A program made the translations under genes and the position numbers. Under the pieces are notes generated by a model that was not told where the DNA came from, made no database searches, and was given only the letters and a program-made list of their open reading frames with translations. From Candidatus Pelagibacter sp. (GTDB taxonomy: Bacteria > Pseudomonadota > Alphaproteobacteria > Pelagibacterales > Pelagibacteraceae), in NCBI GenBank assembly GCA_002692325.1, contig NZJU01000019.1, positions 1-19,834 on the forward strand: 19,834 nt of DNA, written 5' to 3'. This document shows, piece after piece, positions 6,898-14,885 of the stretch. Each line of letters opens with the position of its first letter. Positions within the stretch are counted from its first letter, which is position 1.

Positions 6898-8038
6898 ATT
6901 TTTTTCCTTCAATTTTGTAAATATTTAAATCCTGTATAATTTCATCTTCAATAAACTTAAATGAACCAATTTTACTTTTAATCTTATCTTTAAATAAAAA
7001 ATCTTTGATATTTTCTATTCCATTTTTTTTATTCCAAACGTAATATATCAATCCAAGAGCGTCATATGCAAGAATTCCAATTTCACTTGGATATTGATCA
7101 TACATGTTAAAATATTCTTGATTAAATTTTTCAAAATTTTTTAAATCTACAGATGGATAATAAATAGTTTTAATTGAATTTTCAAAAAAAATGCTTTTAT
7201 CAAACCATTGATTTATAGTTGTAAAGATTACGTCCTCTTGATTTACATCTGCAAATACTAGTGAGGCCAAAACACTTTTTAAATTACTACCAAAGTCTAA
7301 AACAATCACCGAGTCAAAATTCACTTTTCCCAAAGTATACTTTTGCTCAAGTATTTTAAGCTCTCTTTGAGAAGCAAGATCATCTTTTTTTTCCAGTATT
7401 TTTTTTCTATTTTCTAAATTTCTTTTTCTCTGAGAATAATTAGTTAGCTTCTCTATCTCCCCAGTGATTATTCTTGGATCTGGATTATATTTAAGTGTTT
7501 TGTAAGGTTTGATTTTTATTTTTTTCAATTTACCTTCTATAAAATCACTATAAGAATTATCTGGATAAAGAATTACAGTTTTATTTTTATTTTTCTTTTC
7601 TAAAAATTTTTTAATTGCCAGTAGTTGAGATTCAAGACCCACTCCAATACTTACTACATTATTTTTAATACCTGGATTAATATTTGATAAAGAAACAAAA
7701 GAAATATTTTTAAATTTGTACACTTCATTAATATGTTTCTGAGTGAGAGGTCCTATCACTACTTTAATATCTTCTTTGATAAGTTCCTCAATTGATTTAA
7801 GTAACTTATCTTTGTTATCTAAACCTGAATCTTTGGGGTAAATAACAACTTTTTTTTCGTCTATTTCCTTTAAAGCCAGTTGAAGTGAATAAAGTATAGA
7901 TTTACCTACATCTGCATACTCACCGGTAAAAGGAACTAAAAGACCAATTTTTATTTTATTATTTATTTCTTGAGAGTATAAGGAGAAATTAAAGTTGTAA
8001 GAAATAAAAATTAATAAAGTAAATAAAATTTTAAACAT
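6884..8038 (-). CDS. LpoA-like periplasmic protein (type-1 binding-protein fold)
   Basis: This is an exported 384-residue protein. It has a signal-peptide-like N-terminus (hydrophobic about 2-21) and then IKIGLLVPFTGEYADVGKSILYSLQLAL, which is characteristic of the periplasmic binding-protein type-1 fold (Leu/Ile/Val-binding and LpoA-like). VVIGPLTQKHI and VSLSNINPGI, together with the later segment SEIGILAYDALGLIYYVW, fit the two-lobe fold. No lipobox cysteine is visible, unlike E. coli LpoA. A Lys/Glu/Arg-rich, probably helical insertion lies near 200-230. The gene is divergent from rsmI, as lpoA (yraM) is from rsmI (yraL) in E. coli, which favours a penicillin-binding-protein activator role over amino-acid uptake. 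No transporter permease or ATPase genes are nearby. The fold is likely; the function is inferred from context. Confidence 0.75.
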   Translation of the reverse strand: MFKILFTLLIFISYNFNFSLYSQEINNKIKIGLLVPFTGEYADVGKSILYSLQLALKEIDEKKVVIYPKDSGLDNKDKLLKSIEELIKEDIKVVIGPLTQKHINEVYKFKNISFVSLSNINPGIKNNVVSIGVGLESQLLAIKKFLEKKNKNKTVILYPDNSYSDFIEGKLKKIKIKPYKTLKYNPDPRIITGEIEKLTNYSQRKRNLENRKKILEKKDDLASQRELKILEQKYTLGKVNFDSVIVLDFGSNLKSVLASLVFADVNQEDVIFTTINQWFDKSIFFENSIKTIYYPSVDLKNFEKFNQEYFNMYDQYPSEIGILAYDALGLIYYVWNKKNGIENIKDFLFKDKIKSKIGSFKFIEDEIIQDLNIYKIEGKKFKKL

Positions 8039-8046
8039 TTTTAAAT

Positions 8047-8877
8047 ATGATACTAAAAGGATTATATATAGTTTCTACTCCAATTGGGAATCTCGAAGAT
8101 ATTACTTTACGGGCAATAAAGATATTAAAATTATCAGATTTCATATTATGTGAAGATACAAGACGTACCTCTAAATTGTTAAAGCATTTTAAAATAAATA
8201 AACCTCTTATTTCTTATCACAAATTTAATGAGAAAAAAAACATTCCAAAGATCATTCGATACTTAAATGAGGGCAAAATTTTGTCACTAGTTTCTGATGC
8301 TGGTACACCCATACTATCTGATCCGGGGAATTTACTCGTTGAAGAATGCATTAACAAAAAAATATCTGTTATTCCAATACCTGGCCCTTCCTCTTTAACA
8401 GCGGCAATGAGTGTTTCTTCTTTTGATGATCAATTTATTTTTTATGGCTTTTTACCTAAAAAAGATCTGGAACTGGAGAAAGAGCTAAAAAAACTCTCAA
8501 ATATTAACTTTGCAATTGTAGCATTTATTCCAAGTTTAAGAGTTAATTTTTATATTAAATATTTTAAAAAGCATTTTGATGACAGAAAAATTTTAATCGC
8601 CAGAGAAATAAGTAAACTCCACGAAACCTTCTACAGAAATAATGTGAAAGATTTAGAATTATTCACAAGTACTCTTAAAGGTGAATTAACTATTGTTTTG
8701 TCAAAAAAAATTATTAAAAAAGAAATAGATAGAAAAAAAGAATTTAAAGAAATGAAGATTTTGGCCAAAAGTTATCTTAAAAAATATAGCATGAAAGATA
8801 CTGTTAACTTAATATCTTTAAGTTCTAGCATATCAAAAAAAATAATATACGATTATTGTTTAAAAATTAAAAAATGA
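8047..8877 (+). CDS. rsmI: 16S rRNA (cytidine1402-2'-O)-methyltransferase
   Basis: RsmI methylates the ribose 2'-O of C1402 in the decoding centre of the 30S subunit, using S-adenosylmethionine. The 276-residue protein has the tetrapyrrole-methylase fold. Family motifs are LYIVSTPIGNLEDITLRA (near 6-23), CEDTRRTSKLLKH, LVSDAGTPILSDPG and PIPGPSSLTAAMS, with a helical C-terminal domain rich in Lys. ATG at 8047 lies only a few residues before the conserved block, so it is the most likely start, although it is just 8 bp from the start of the divergent LpoA-like gene. No Shine-Dalgarno is visible and the promoter must lie in the neighbour's coding DNA. The stop overlaps the next gene as ATGA, implying cotranscription with the BON protein. 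Confidence 0.95.
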   Translation: MILKGLYIVSTPIGNLEDITLRAIKILKLSDFILCEDTRRTSKLLKHFKINKPLISYHKFNEKKNIPKIIRYLNEGKILSLVSDAGTPILSDPGNLLVEECINKKISVIPIPGPSSLTAAMSVSSFDDQFIFYGFLPKKDLELEKELKKLSNINFAIVAFIPSLRVNFYIKYFKKHFDDRKILIAREISKLHETFYRNNVKDLELFTSTLKGELTIVLSKKIIKKEIDRKKEFKEMKILAKSYLKKYSMKDTVNLISLSSSISKKIIYDYCLKIKK

Positions 8878-9449
8878 AATTTATAAAAATTATATTGGTT
8901 TGCATGATACTGTCACATTGTACTTCTGTCTCAAGGTTTGGTACAGGTGTTGATATAACATTTGACCCTAGAACTATTGGTATGCAAATAGATGACACTA
9001 TTATGCAAAAAAATCTTGTAGCAAGATTATCCCTTAGAGATAAAAAGTACTTTTTTATACAAGTAGAGGTATTAGATGGTAGAATTTTTCTTGCAGGAAA
9101 AGTAGATAAGCCAGAGGAAAAAATAAAGATTACAAAAATGGCTTGGGAAACTAAGGGTGTAAGGTCAGTAAAAAATGCAATTACCATAAAAGGTAAATCT
9201 AATTTTAAAAACACTGCAAAAGATATTCTCATTACAAGTCAATTAAGAACTGCACTAGTTATAAATAAAAAAACTAAGTCAAGGAATTACACTTTAGAAA
9301 CAATTAATAAAGAAATTTATATATTTGGGATTGCGATGAATAAAGAGGAGAAAGAAGAAGTCATGAGAGAAGCAAATGAAATTTATAACGTAAAAAAAGT
9401 TATACCATCCATTTACTTAGTTTCTGAATTAAGTAGGAATAAAAATTAA
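8874..9449 (+). CDS. Two-BON-domain envelope protein, DolP/YraP-like
   Basis: This 191-residue protein starts with a hydrophobic export segment ending MILSHC at C16, a possible but non-ideal lipobox (His at -1). Two BON domains follow, roughly 38-105 (QVEVLDGRIFLAGKV then WETKGVRSVKNAI) and 115-185 (TLETINKEIYIFGIA then ANEIYNVKKVI). BON domains bind phospholipid. E. coli DolP (YraP) is an outer-membrane lipoprotein that supports envelope integrity and lies near lpoA and rsmI, as here. The gene overlaps rsmI by ATGA. The yraN and diaA genes found in the E. coli locus are absent. At the 3' end its TAA is shared in a TTAA palindrome with the stop of the convergent malic enzyme gene. Fold confidence is high; lipidation is uncertain. 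Confidence 0.85.
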   Translation: MKFIKIILVCMILSHCTSVSRFGTGVDITFDPRTIGMQIDDTIMQKNLVARLSLRDKKYFFIQVEVLDGRIFLAGKVDKPEEKIKITKMAWETKGVRSVKNAITIKGKSNFKNTAKDILITSQLRTALVINKKTKSRNYTLETINKEIYIFGIAMNKEEKEEVMREANEIYNVKKVIPSIYLVSELSRNKN

Positions 9450-11731
9450 TTCTTTTTATAGTCAATTACACCAGCTGAGTAAGCAGCTATAGATGCTAGA
9501 TTTAAAATGTCTGATGTAGAAGATCTTAAAGGAGCCACTTCAATGGGTTGGTCTAACCCTATCAGCAATGGTCCTATGAGTTTTGCCCCACCAAAGGACT
9601 TCATCAATTTCGTAGATATTGCAGCACTGTGTAGCGCGGGCATTATCAAAATATTTGCATTACCAACAATTTTTGAGAATGGATAAATCTCTTTATAGAT
9701 AGGGTTTAGAGCAACATCAGGCTGCATTTCTCCATCAAAGTCAAAATCGACTTTATGATTTTTAAGAAGTTCAATTGCTTCTCTTACATGTTTAGTGTTT
9801 CTTGAAATTGGCTTACCAAAAGTAGAATGTGATAAAAAAGCAACCTTAGGATCAAATCCAAATAACCTTGCTACTCTCACACAAGATTTAGAGACATCTA
9901 CTAATCGTTTAGAAGACGGAAAGTCCTCAACATTTGTGTCAGCAACTAAAACTGTTTTTCCTTTAAATACCATTAAAGTTAAACCAAATATGGGCTCGCC
10001 TTGTCGTGCGCTACAAACACTTTTTAATTTTTCAATTGATGCTGCATAATGTCTTATATTTCCTGTTACCATCGCGTCTGCATCTCCACAGGCTAACATA
10101 GAGGCTCCAAATGCTATTCTTTCATTTCTTACCAGTCTATCTACATCCCTTTCAAGTTGGCCAGTTCTTTGAAGTTTTTTATAAAGGTATTCAACGTATT
10201 TCTCTCTTTTTACTTTATCTGTAGAATTTACTATCAAGATCTTATAGTTCTCATCTAAACCGATTTTATCTAAAGATTCTTTAACCCTCTTTTCATTTCC
10301 AATTAATATGGGAATACCAAGTTTATTTTTTCCGAATTCTACAGCTGCTTTAAGCATGTTCTCATCTTCTCCCTCAGCGAATACAACTTTTTTTGGATTT
10401 TTTCTAACTTTTGAATTTATTCCTTGCATTATTGACATTGAAGGGTCCAGTCTATTTGTTAAACTATCTTTATAATCATCAAGATTGGAAATTTTTTTTC
10501 TTGCTACGTTACTTTTCATAGCAGCCTCAGCAACAGCGGCAGGTATCACACTTATTAATCTTGGATCAAAAGTCGACGGAATAATGTAGTTTCTTCCATA
10601 CTTTGGCCTTTCACCTCCATAAGCAGCAACAACTTCGTCCGGAACTTCCTCTCTTGCAAGTAAAGCGATAGCTTTTGCGGCAGCGATTTTCATTTTTTCA
10701 TTTATCTCTTTTGCTCTCACATCTAGAGCACCCCTAAAGATATAAGGGAATCCAATTAAATTGTTAACTTGATTAGGATAATCTGATCTTCCTGTAGCAA
10801 TAATTGCATCATTTCTTACCTCTTCAATTAATTCTGGCTTAATTTCTGGATCTGGATTTGCGCAGGCAAAAATTATTGGATTCTTATTCATTGATTTAAT
10901 CATTTCTTTAGTAACTACATCTTTGGCGGATAAACCTAAAAATACATCAGCACCTTTCATCGCATCATCTAATTTTCTATACTTAGTTTTGATAGCAAAA
11001 GCAGATTTAAATTTGTCTACTTTATCTCTCCCTTGGTAAATGACTCCCTTTCTATCGCACATGATTAAATTTTCATTTTTTACGCCAGATAATTTAAACA
11101 AATTTGCGCATGCAATAGCAGAAGCGCCCGCACCGTTTACTACAATTTTTACTTTGTCTATTTCTTTTCCGGAGATGTTTAAAGCATTCATTAAAGCAGC
11201 TGTAGTAATAATAGCTGTTCCATGCTGGTCATCATGAAAAACAGGTATATCTAATATTTCTTTTAATTTTTTCTCTATAATAAAACAATCAGGTGCAGCA
11301 ATATCCTCTAAATTAATACCTCCAAAAGTACCTGATATATTTTTAATAGTGTTTATTATTTCTTGTGCATCTGAACTATCTACTTCAATATCAATCGAGT
11401 CTATATCTGCAAACCTTTTAAATAAAACTGCTTTTCCTTCCATGACTGGTTTAGAAGCAAGAGAACCGAGATTGCCAAGCCCTAAGATTGCAGAGCCATT
11501 GCTTATTACAGCAACTAAATTTCCTTTTGAAGTATAATCATATGAAGCATTAGAATCTTTAGCAATTTCTTTAACTGGTGCCGCCACACCCGGAGAGTAC
11601 GCAAGTGATAAGTCTCTTTTTGTGGTTAACGACTTAGAAGAATTCACCTCAATTTTGCCAGACTTGCCATTTATATGAAAATCTAAAGCTTCTTTATCTG
11701 TATAATGATCTATCTTTGATTTTTTTGTCAT
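9446..11731 (-). CDS. maeB: NADP-dependent malic enzyme with C-terminal phosphotransacetylase domain
   Basis: This enzyme oxidatively decarboxylates malate to pyruvate, making NADPH and linking the TCA cycle to acetyl-CoA and gluconeogenic metabolism. The 761 residues match the fused MaeB architecture. The malic domain (about 1-175) holds YSPGVA (45-50), SKPVMEGK (93-100), LEDIAAPD with the metal ligands (141-148) and FHDDQHGTA (165-172). The NAD(P)-binding domain has the GAGASA motif (200-205). The phosphate acetyltransferase-like domain runs from about 434 to the end, including VFAEGEDENMLKAA. In characterised MaeB proteins this last domain senses acetyl-CoA and is not thought to be an active transacetylase. 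The gene stands alone, divergent from murJ across 57 bp and convergent with the BON gene. ATG at 11731 has no clear Shine-Dalgarno. Confidence 0.96.
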   Translation of the reverse strand: MTKKSKIDHYTDKEALDFHINGKSGKIEVNSSKSLTTKRDLSLAYSPGVAAPVKEIAKDSNASYDYTSKGNLVAVISNGSAILGLGNLGSLASKPVMEGKAVLFKRFADIDSIDIEVDSSDAQEIINTIKNISGTFGGINLEDIAAPDCFIIEKKLKEILDIPVFHDDQHGTAIITTAALMNALNISGKEIDKVKIVVNGAGASAIACANLFKLSGVKNENLIMCDRKGVIYQGRDKVDKFKSAFAIKTKYRKLDDAMKGADVFLGLSAKDVVTKEMIKSMNKNPIIFACANPDPEIKPELIEEVRNDAIIATGRSDYPNQVNNLIGFPYIFRGALDVRAKEINEKMKIAAAKAIALLAREEVPDEVVAAYGGERPKYGRNYIIPSTFDPRLISVIPAAVAEAAMKSNVARKKISNLDDYKDSLTNRLDPSMSIMQGINSKVRKNPKKVVFAEGEDENMLKAAVEFGKNKLGIPILIGNEKRVKESLDKIGLDENYKILIVNSTDKVKREKYVEYLYKKLQRTGQLERDVDRLVRNERIAFGASMLACGDADAMVTGNIRHYAASIEKLKSVCSARQGEPIFGLTLMVFKGKTVLVADTNVEDFPSSKRLVDVSKSCVRVARLFGFDPKVAFLSHSTFGKPISRNTKHVREAIELLKNHKVDFDFDGEMQPDVALNPIYKEIYPFSKIVGNANILIMPALHSAAISTKLMKSFGGAKLIGPLLIGLDQPIEVAPLRSSTSDILNLASIAAYSAGVIDYKKN

Positions 11732-11788
11732 TGATTATTAATTATGTAATAATAAATTGTATAAATCACTGATAATTTTGGCTTAATT

Positions 11789-13315
11789 ATGAATTTATTG
11801 TCTTCAACCACTGTATTTAGTTTTTTTACCTTAATCAGCCGTATTTTAGGATATTTTAGAGATATATTAATTGCATTTTTTTTAGGTGCCTCAATGATGG
11901 CAGATGCATTCTTCGTTGCGTTTAGGCTTCCAAATACATTTAGAAGACTTTTTGCTGAAGGTACTTTTAACGCAGCTTTTATCCCAAGTTACACTACAGC
12001 GAAACTTAAAAGCAAAAAAAATGGAGAAAATTTTGCAAATGAGCTTTTAACTTTGCTTACCATAATATTACTTTTTATTGTTTTAATAATTGAAATTTTT
12101 ACACCTTTGATAGTAGGCATTATCGCCCCTGGATTTTTACAAGATGCTAATAAATTTAATTTAGCTGTAGAACTAACACGTATTACTTTTCCATTTCTGT
12201 TGTTTGTAAGCCTCTCATCATTTATTGCTGGGATATTAAACTCTCATAATAAATTTGCCGCAGCATCTGCGGCACCAATACTATTAAATCTTATTTTAAT
12301 AATAGCGATCTTAATGTCCGCTTATTTTAAGTTAGATTATGCTAAATCTCTTTCTTATGGAGTAACATTTGGCGGGATTGTGCAATTTATATTCTTACTT
12401 TACTTTGTGAAAAAATATTACAATCCTCAATTTAACTTTAAAAAAAAAATTAGTAAACAAGTAAAGTTTTTCTTTAAAAAACTTTTACCTAGTATTTTTT
12501 CATCCGGTGTAACTCAAATAAATATTTTAATTGGTACAATCATTGCATCTTTTCAGGTTGGCGCAGTATCCTATCTATATTATGCTGATAGAGTATATCA
12601 AATTAATCTTGCGGTTGCCGGCATAGCTGTTAGCACTGTTTCTCTACCCGCTTTATCTAAAGCAATAAAAAACAAAAATTTTTTTCTTATTAACAAAATA
12701 CAAAATAGTTCAATCGAGCTATGTTTGCTTTTATCTTTACCCGCAGGTCTAGGGCTTATTTTTGCGTCAAAAGAAATTATAAGCTCGTTATTTGGCTATG
12801 GTTCTTTTACTAAAAATGACATCGAATTAACAGCTACTGCTCTCAGATATTTTGGTTATGGTGTTCCAGCTTTCTCAATGATTAAAATAATGTCTAATTT
12901 ATTTTTTGCTCGTAACAATACTATAACTCCATTTAAAATTTCTTTTTTCGTAGTAATTTTAAATGTAACAATAAGCTTGATTTACTTCAGAGAAGTAGGA
13001 TTTATAATCATTCCAATAGCTACCTCAATATCTACCTGGATAGGCGTTTTCGTTTATTTTTTTGTATTAAAGTCAAGAAAATATCTTGTCATAATGAACT
13101 CTACCTATAGAAACTTAATTAAAGTTATTTTAGCAACAATTTTAATGACAATTTCATTAATCTTTTTTCTTGATATTTTTAGTGACAGTTTAACTTATGG
13201 CGAAAATTTTAAAATTTTATACTTACTGTTTATTGTTTTCTTAGCTGCTGCTACTTATTTGTTTTTATGTTATTCATTAGGTGTTTTGAAAATAAAAAAT
13301 TATAAAACTAATTAA
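11789..13315 (+). CDS. murJ: Lipid II flippase MurJ (MviN)
   Basis: MurJ moves the peptidoglycan precursor lipid II across the inner membrane. The 508-residue protein is hydrophobic throughout, consistent with the 14 transmembrane helices of the MOP-superfamily flippases. Family hallmarks are visible at the N-terminus: a Ser/Thr-rich first helix, SRILGYFRDILIAFFLGAS, then MMADAFFVAFRLPNTFRRLFAEGTFNAAFIP, which carries conserved charged residues of the central cavity. YYADRVYQ in the middle is also typical. ATG at 11789 gives the usual short N-terminus. It begins a plus-strand operon, and trpS starts 2 bp after its stop. The AT-rich 57-bp gap to divergent maeB must hold both promoters, but I cannot pick convincing -35/-10 pairs. 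Confidence 0.95.
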   Translation: MNLLSSTTVFSFFTLISRILGYFRDILIAFFLGASMMADAFFVAFRLPNTFRRLFAEGTFNAAFIPSYTTAKLKSKKNGENFANELLTLLTIILLFIVLIIEIFTPLIVGIIAPGFLQDANKFNLAVELTRITFPFLLFVSLSSFIAGILNSHNKFAAASAAPILLNLILIIAILMSAYFKLDYAKSLSYGVTFGGIVQFIFLLYFVKKYYNPQFNFKKKISKQVKFFFKKLLPSIFSSGVTQINILIGTIIASFQVGAVSYLYYADRVYQINLAVAGIAVSTVSLPALSKAIKNKNFFLINKIQNSSIELCLLLSLPAGLGLIFASKEIISSLFGYGSFTKNDIELTATALRYFGYGVPAFSMIKIMSNLFFARNNTITPFKISFFVVILNVTISLIYFREVGFIIIPIATSISTWIGVFVYFFVLKSRKYLVIMNSTYRNLIKVILATILMTISLIFFLDIFSDSLTYGENFKILYLLFIVFLAAATYLFLCYSLGVLKIKNYKTN

Positions 13316-13317
13316 AA

Positions 13318-14322
13318 ATGGATAAAAAAAAACTTGTTTTTTCAGGAGTTCAGCCTACTGGAAATTTACATTTAGGCAATTATCTTGGGGCACTCAGAAA
13401 CTTTGTAGCTCTTCAACATAAAGCAGATTGCATATATTGTGTTGTGGACCTACATGCAATAACCACATTTCAAAATCCCAAGGATCTAAAAAATAATATT
13501 CTAGAAACTACTGCAGTTTTTCTGGCTTCGGGTATAGATGAAAAAAAGAATATAATCTTTAATCAGTCATCTGTAAGAGGCCACACTGAACTAGCTTGGA
13601 TTTTAAGTTGTACTTCTAGAATGGGTTGGTTAAATCGAATGACGCAATTTAAAGACAAAGCAGGTAAAGATAAAGAAAAAGCAAGTGTGGGACTCTATAT
13701 TTATCCTAATTTAATGGCTGCCGATATTTTACTTTATAAAGCGACCCATGTTCCTGTTGGTGCTGATCAAAAACAACACTTAGAACTTTCAAGGGACATA
13801 GCTCAAAAATTTAATAAAGATTACAATTTAAAAGAATTCTTTCCTATACCAGAGCCCTTAATACCCAAAAATATATCCAGGATTATGAGCTTGAGAGATG
13901 GAACAAAAAAAATGAGCAAATCAGAGGAGTCTGACTATTCAAGAATTAACTTAAAAGACAGCCCTGAAGAAATAGTAAAAAAAATAAAAAAGGCAAAAAC
14001 GGATACAGATCCAATACCTTATGAAATTAAAGATTTAGAAAACAGACCTGAGGCTTTAAATTTGATAAATATTTATTCTGAATTAAAAGGATCAAATTTA
14101 GAAGAAACGTTAATAAAGTTGGCAGGAAAAGACTTTTCCACTTTTAAACCCATGCTATCAGAAATTATTATAGAGACCATCTGCCCCATTGGTAAAAAAA
14201 TCAAAGATTTGCTAAAAGATCAAACATATTTGAAAGCAGTAATTCAAAAAGGTAAGGAAAAAGCTAATTTAAAAGCTGAGGAAAACCTCAAAAAGATACG
14301 TGAAATAGTTGGATTAGTATAA
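13318..14322 (+). CDS. trpS: Tryptophan--tRNA ligase
   Basis: TrpS charges tRNA-Trp with tryptophan using ATP. This is a class I synthetase of 334 residues, the standard bacterial length. The HIGH-type motif is PTGNLHLGNYLGA (13-25), with HLGN at 18-21, and the KMSKS loop is intact at 198-202. VGADQKQHLELSRDIA (147-162) is the conserved tryptophan- and adenylate-pocket region. The ATG lies 2 bp after the murJ stop with no Shine-Dalgarno, so translation is probably coupled to murJ. The murJ-trpS-nfu order is common in alphaproteobacteria. Confidence 0.98.
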   Translation: MDKKKLVFSGVQPTGNLHLGNYLGALRNFVALQHKADCIYCVVDLHAITTFQNPKDLKNNILETTAVFLASGIDEKKNIIFNQSSVRGHTELAWILSCTSRMGWLNRMTQFKDKAGKDKEKASVGLYIYPNLMAADILLYKATHVPVGADQKQHLELSRDIAQKFNKDYNLKEFFPIPEPLIPKNISRIMSLRDGTKKMSKSEESDYSRINLKDSPEEIVKKIKKAKTDTDPIPYEIKDLENRPEALNLINIYSELKGSNLEETLIKLAGKDFSTFKPMLSEIIIETICPIGKKIKDLLKDQTYLKAVIQKGKEKANLKAEENLKKIREIVGLV

Positions 14323-14336
14323 TATAAATTTATCAA

Positions 14337-14882
14337 ATGATACAAATTGAAAAGACACCAAACCCTAACTCTTTGAAATTTATGACAGAAAGAACAGTTT
14401 CTTTGAGCGGAACTGAGGAATTCCAAAGAAAAGATAAAGACAAGATCAAAAACTCTTTTGTCAGAGAATTACTCTCACTTGATGGTGTAGAACTGATTTT
14501 ATTAGCTCAAAACTTTGTAACCGTAAAAAAAGATGAAAAAATATCTTGGGATGCCCTTAAACCCTCTGTGGTTTCATATTTGAACGATTATTTTAACAAA
14601 AATAAAGGTCCCGTTTTGGATAAAGTTACAGAAATTTTAAGTGATACAAATGATAATGACGTTATATTGCAAATTAAAGAAGTACTAGATAGCAAAATAA
14701 GACCGGCAGTGGCTAGAGATGGCGGAGATATAAAATTCAAGTCTTACGATAATGGAATTGTAAAGTTAGAACTTCAAGGAAGCTGCTCAGGTTGTCCAAG
14801 CTCAATGATGACACTTAAACAAGGAGTTCAAAATTTATTAAAACATTATGTAAAAGAAGTTCAATCAGTCGAGGCTGTTTAA
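14337..14882 (+). CDS. NifU/NfuA-type Fe-S cluster scaffold or carrier protein
   Basis: This 181-residue protein has two parts. Residues 1-88 form an Nfu N-terminal domain that opens with IQIEKTPNPNSLKFM, typical of alphaproteobacterial and mitochondrial NFU1-type proteins. Residues 105-175 form a NifU C-terminal domain with ARDGGDIKF and the cluster-binding GSCSGCPSS, in which C150 and C153 form CxxC. Such proteins carry [4Fe-4S] clusters to client apoproteins. MiaB, encoded downstream in this window, and Nth are both Fe-S enzymes and plausible clients, though this is inference. It lies 14 bp after trpS and 3 bp before the Bax-like gene, so all share an operon. Length is complete. Confidence 0.93.
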   Translation: MIQIEKTPNPNSLKFMTERTVSLSGTEEFQRKDKDKIKNSFVRELLSLDGVELILLAQNFVTVKKDEKISWDALKPSVVSYLNDYFNKNKGPVLDKVTEILSDTNDNDVILQIKEVLDSKIRPAVARDGGDIKFKSYDNGIVKLELQGSCSGCPSSMMTLKQGVQNLLKHYVKEVQSVEAV

Positions 14883-14885
14883 GAA

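Noticed and set aside
7361..7450. Runs of Lys/Glu codons in the LpoA-like gene considered as a frameshift or repeat
   Set aside because: The frame is continuous, flanking segments fit the binding-protein fold, and A-rich Lys/Glu helices are common in AT-rich genomes.
11735..11752. Small inverted repeat TTATTA / TAATAA in the maeB-murJ spacer
   Set aside because: A 6-bp AT-only palindrome is expected by chance in DNA this AT-rich and has no GC stem to act as a terminator or operator.
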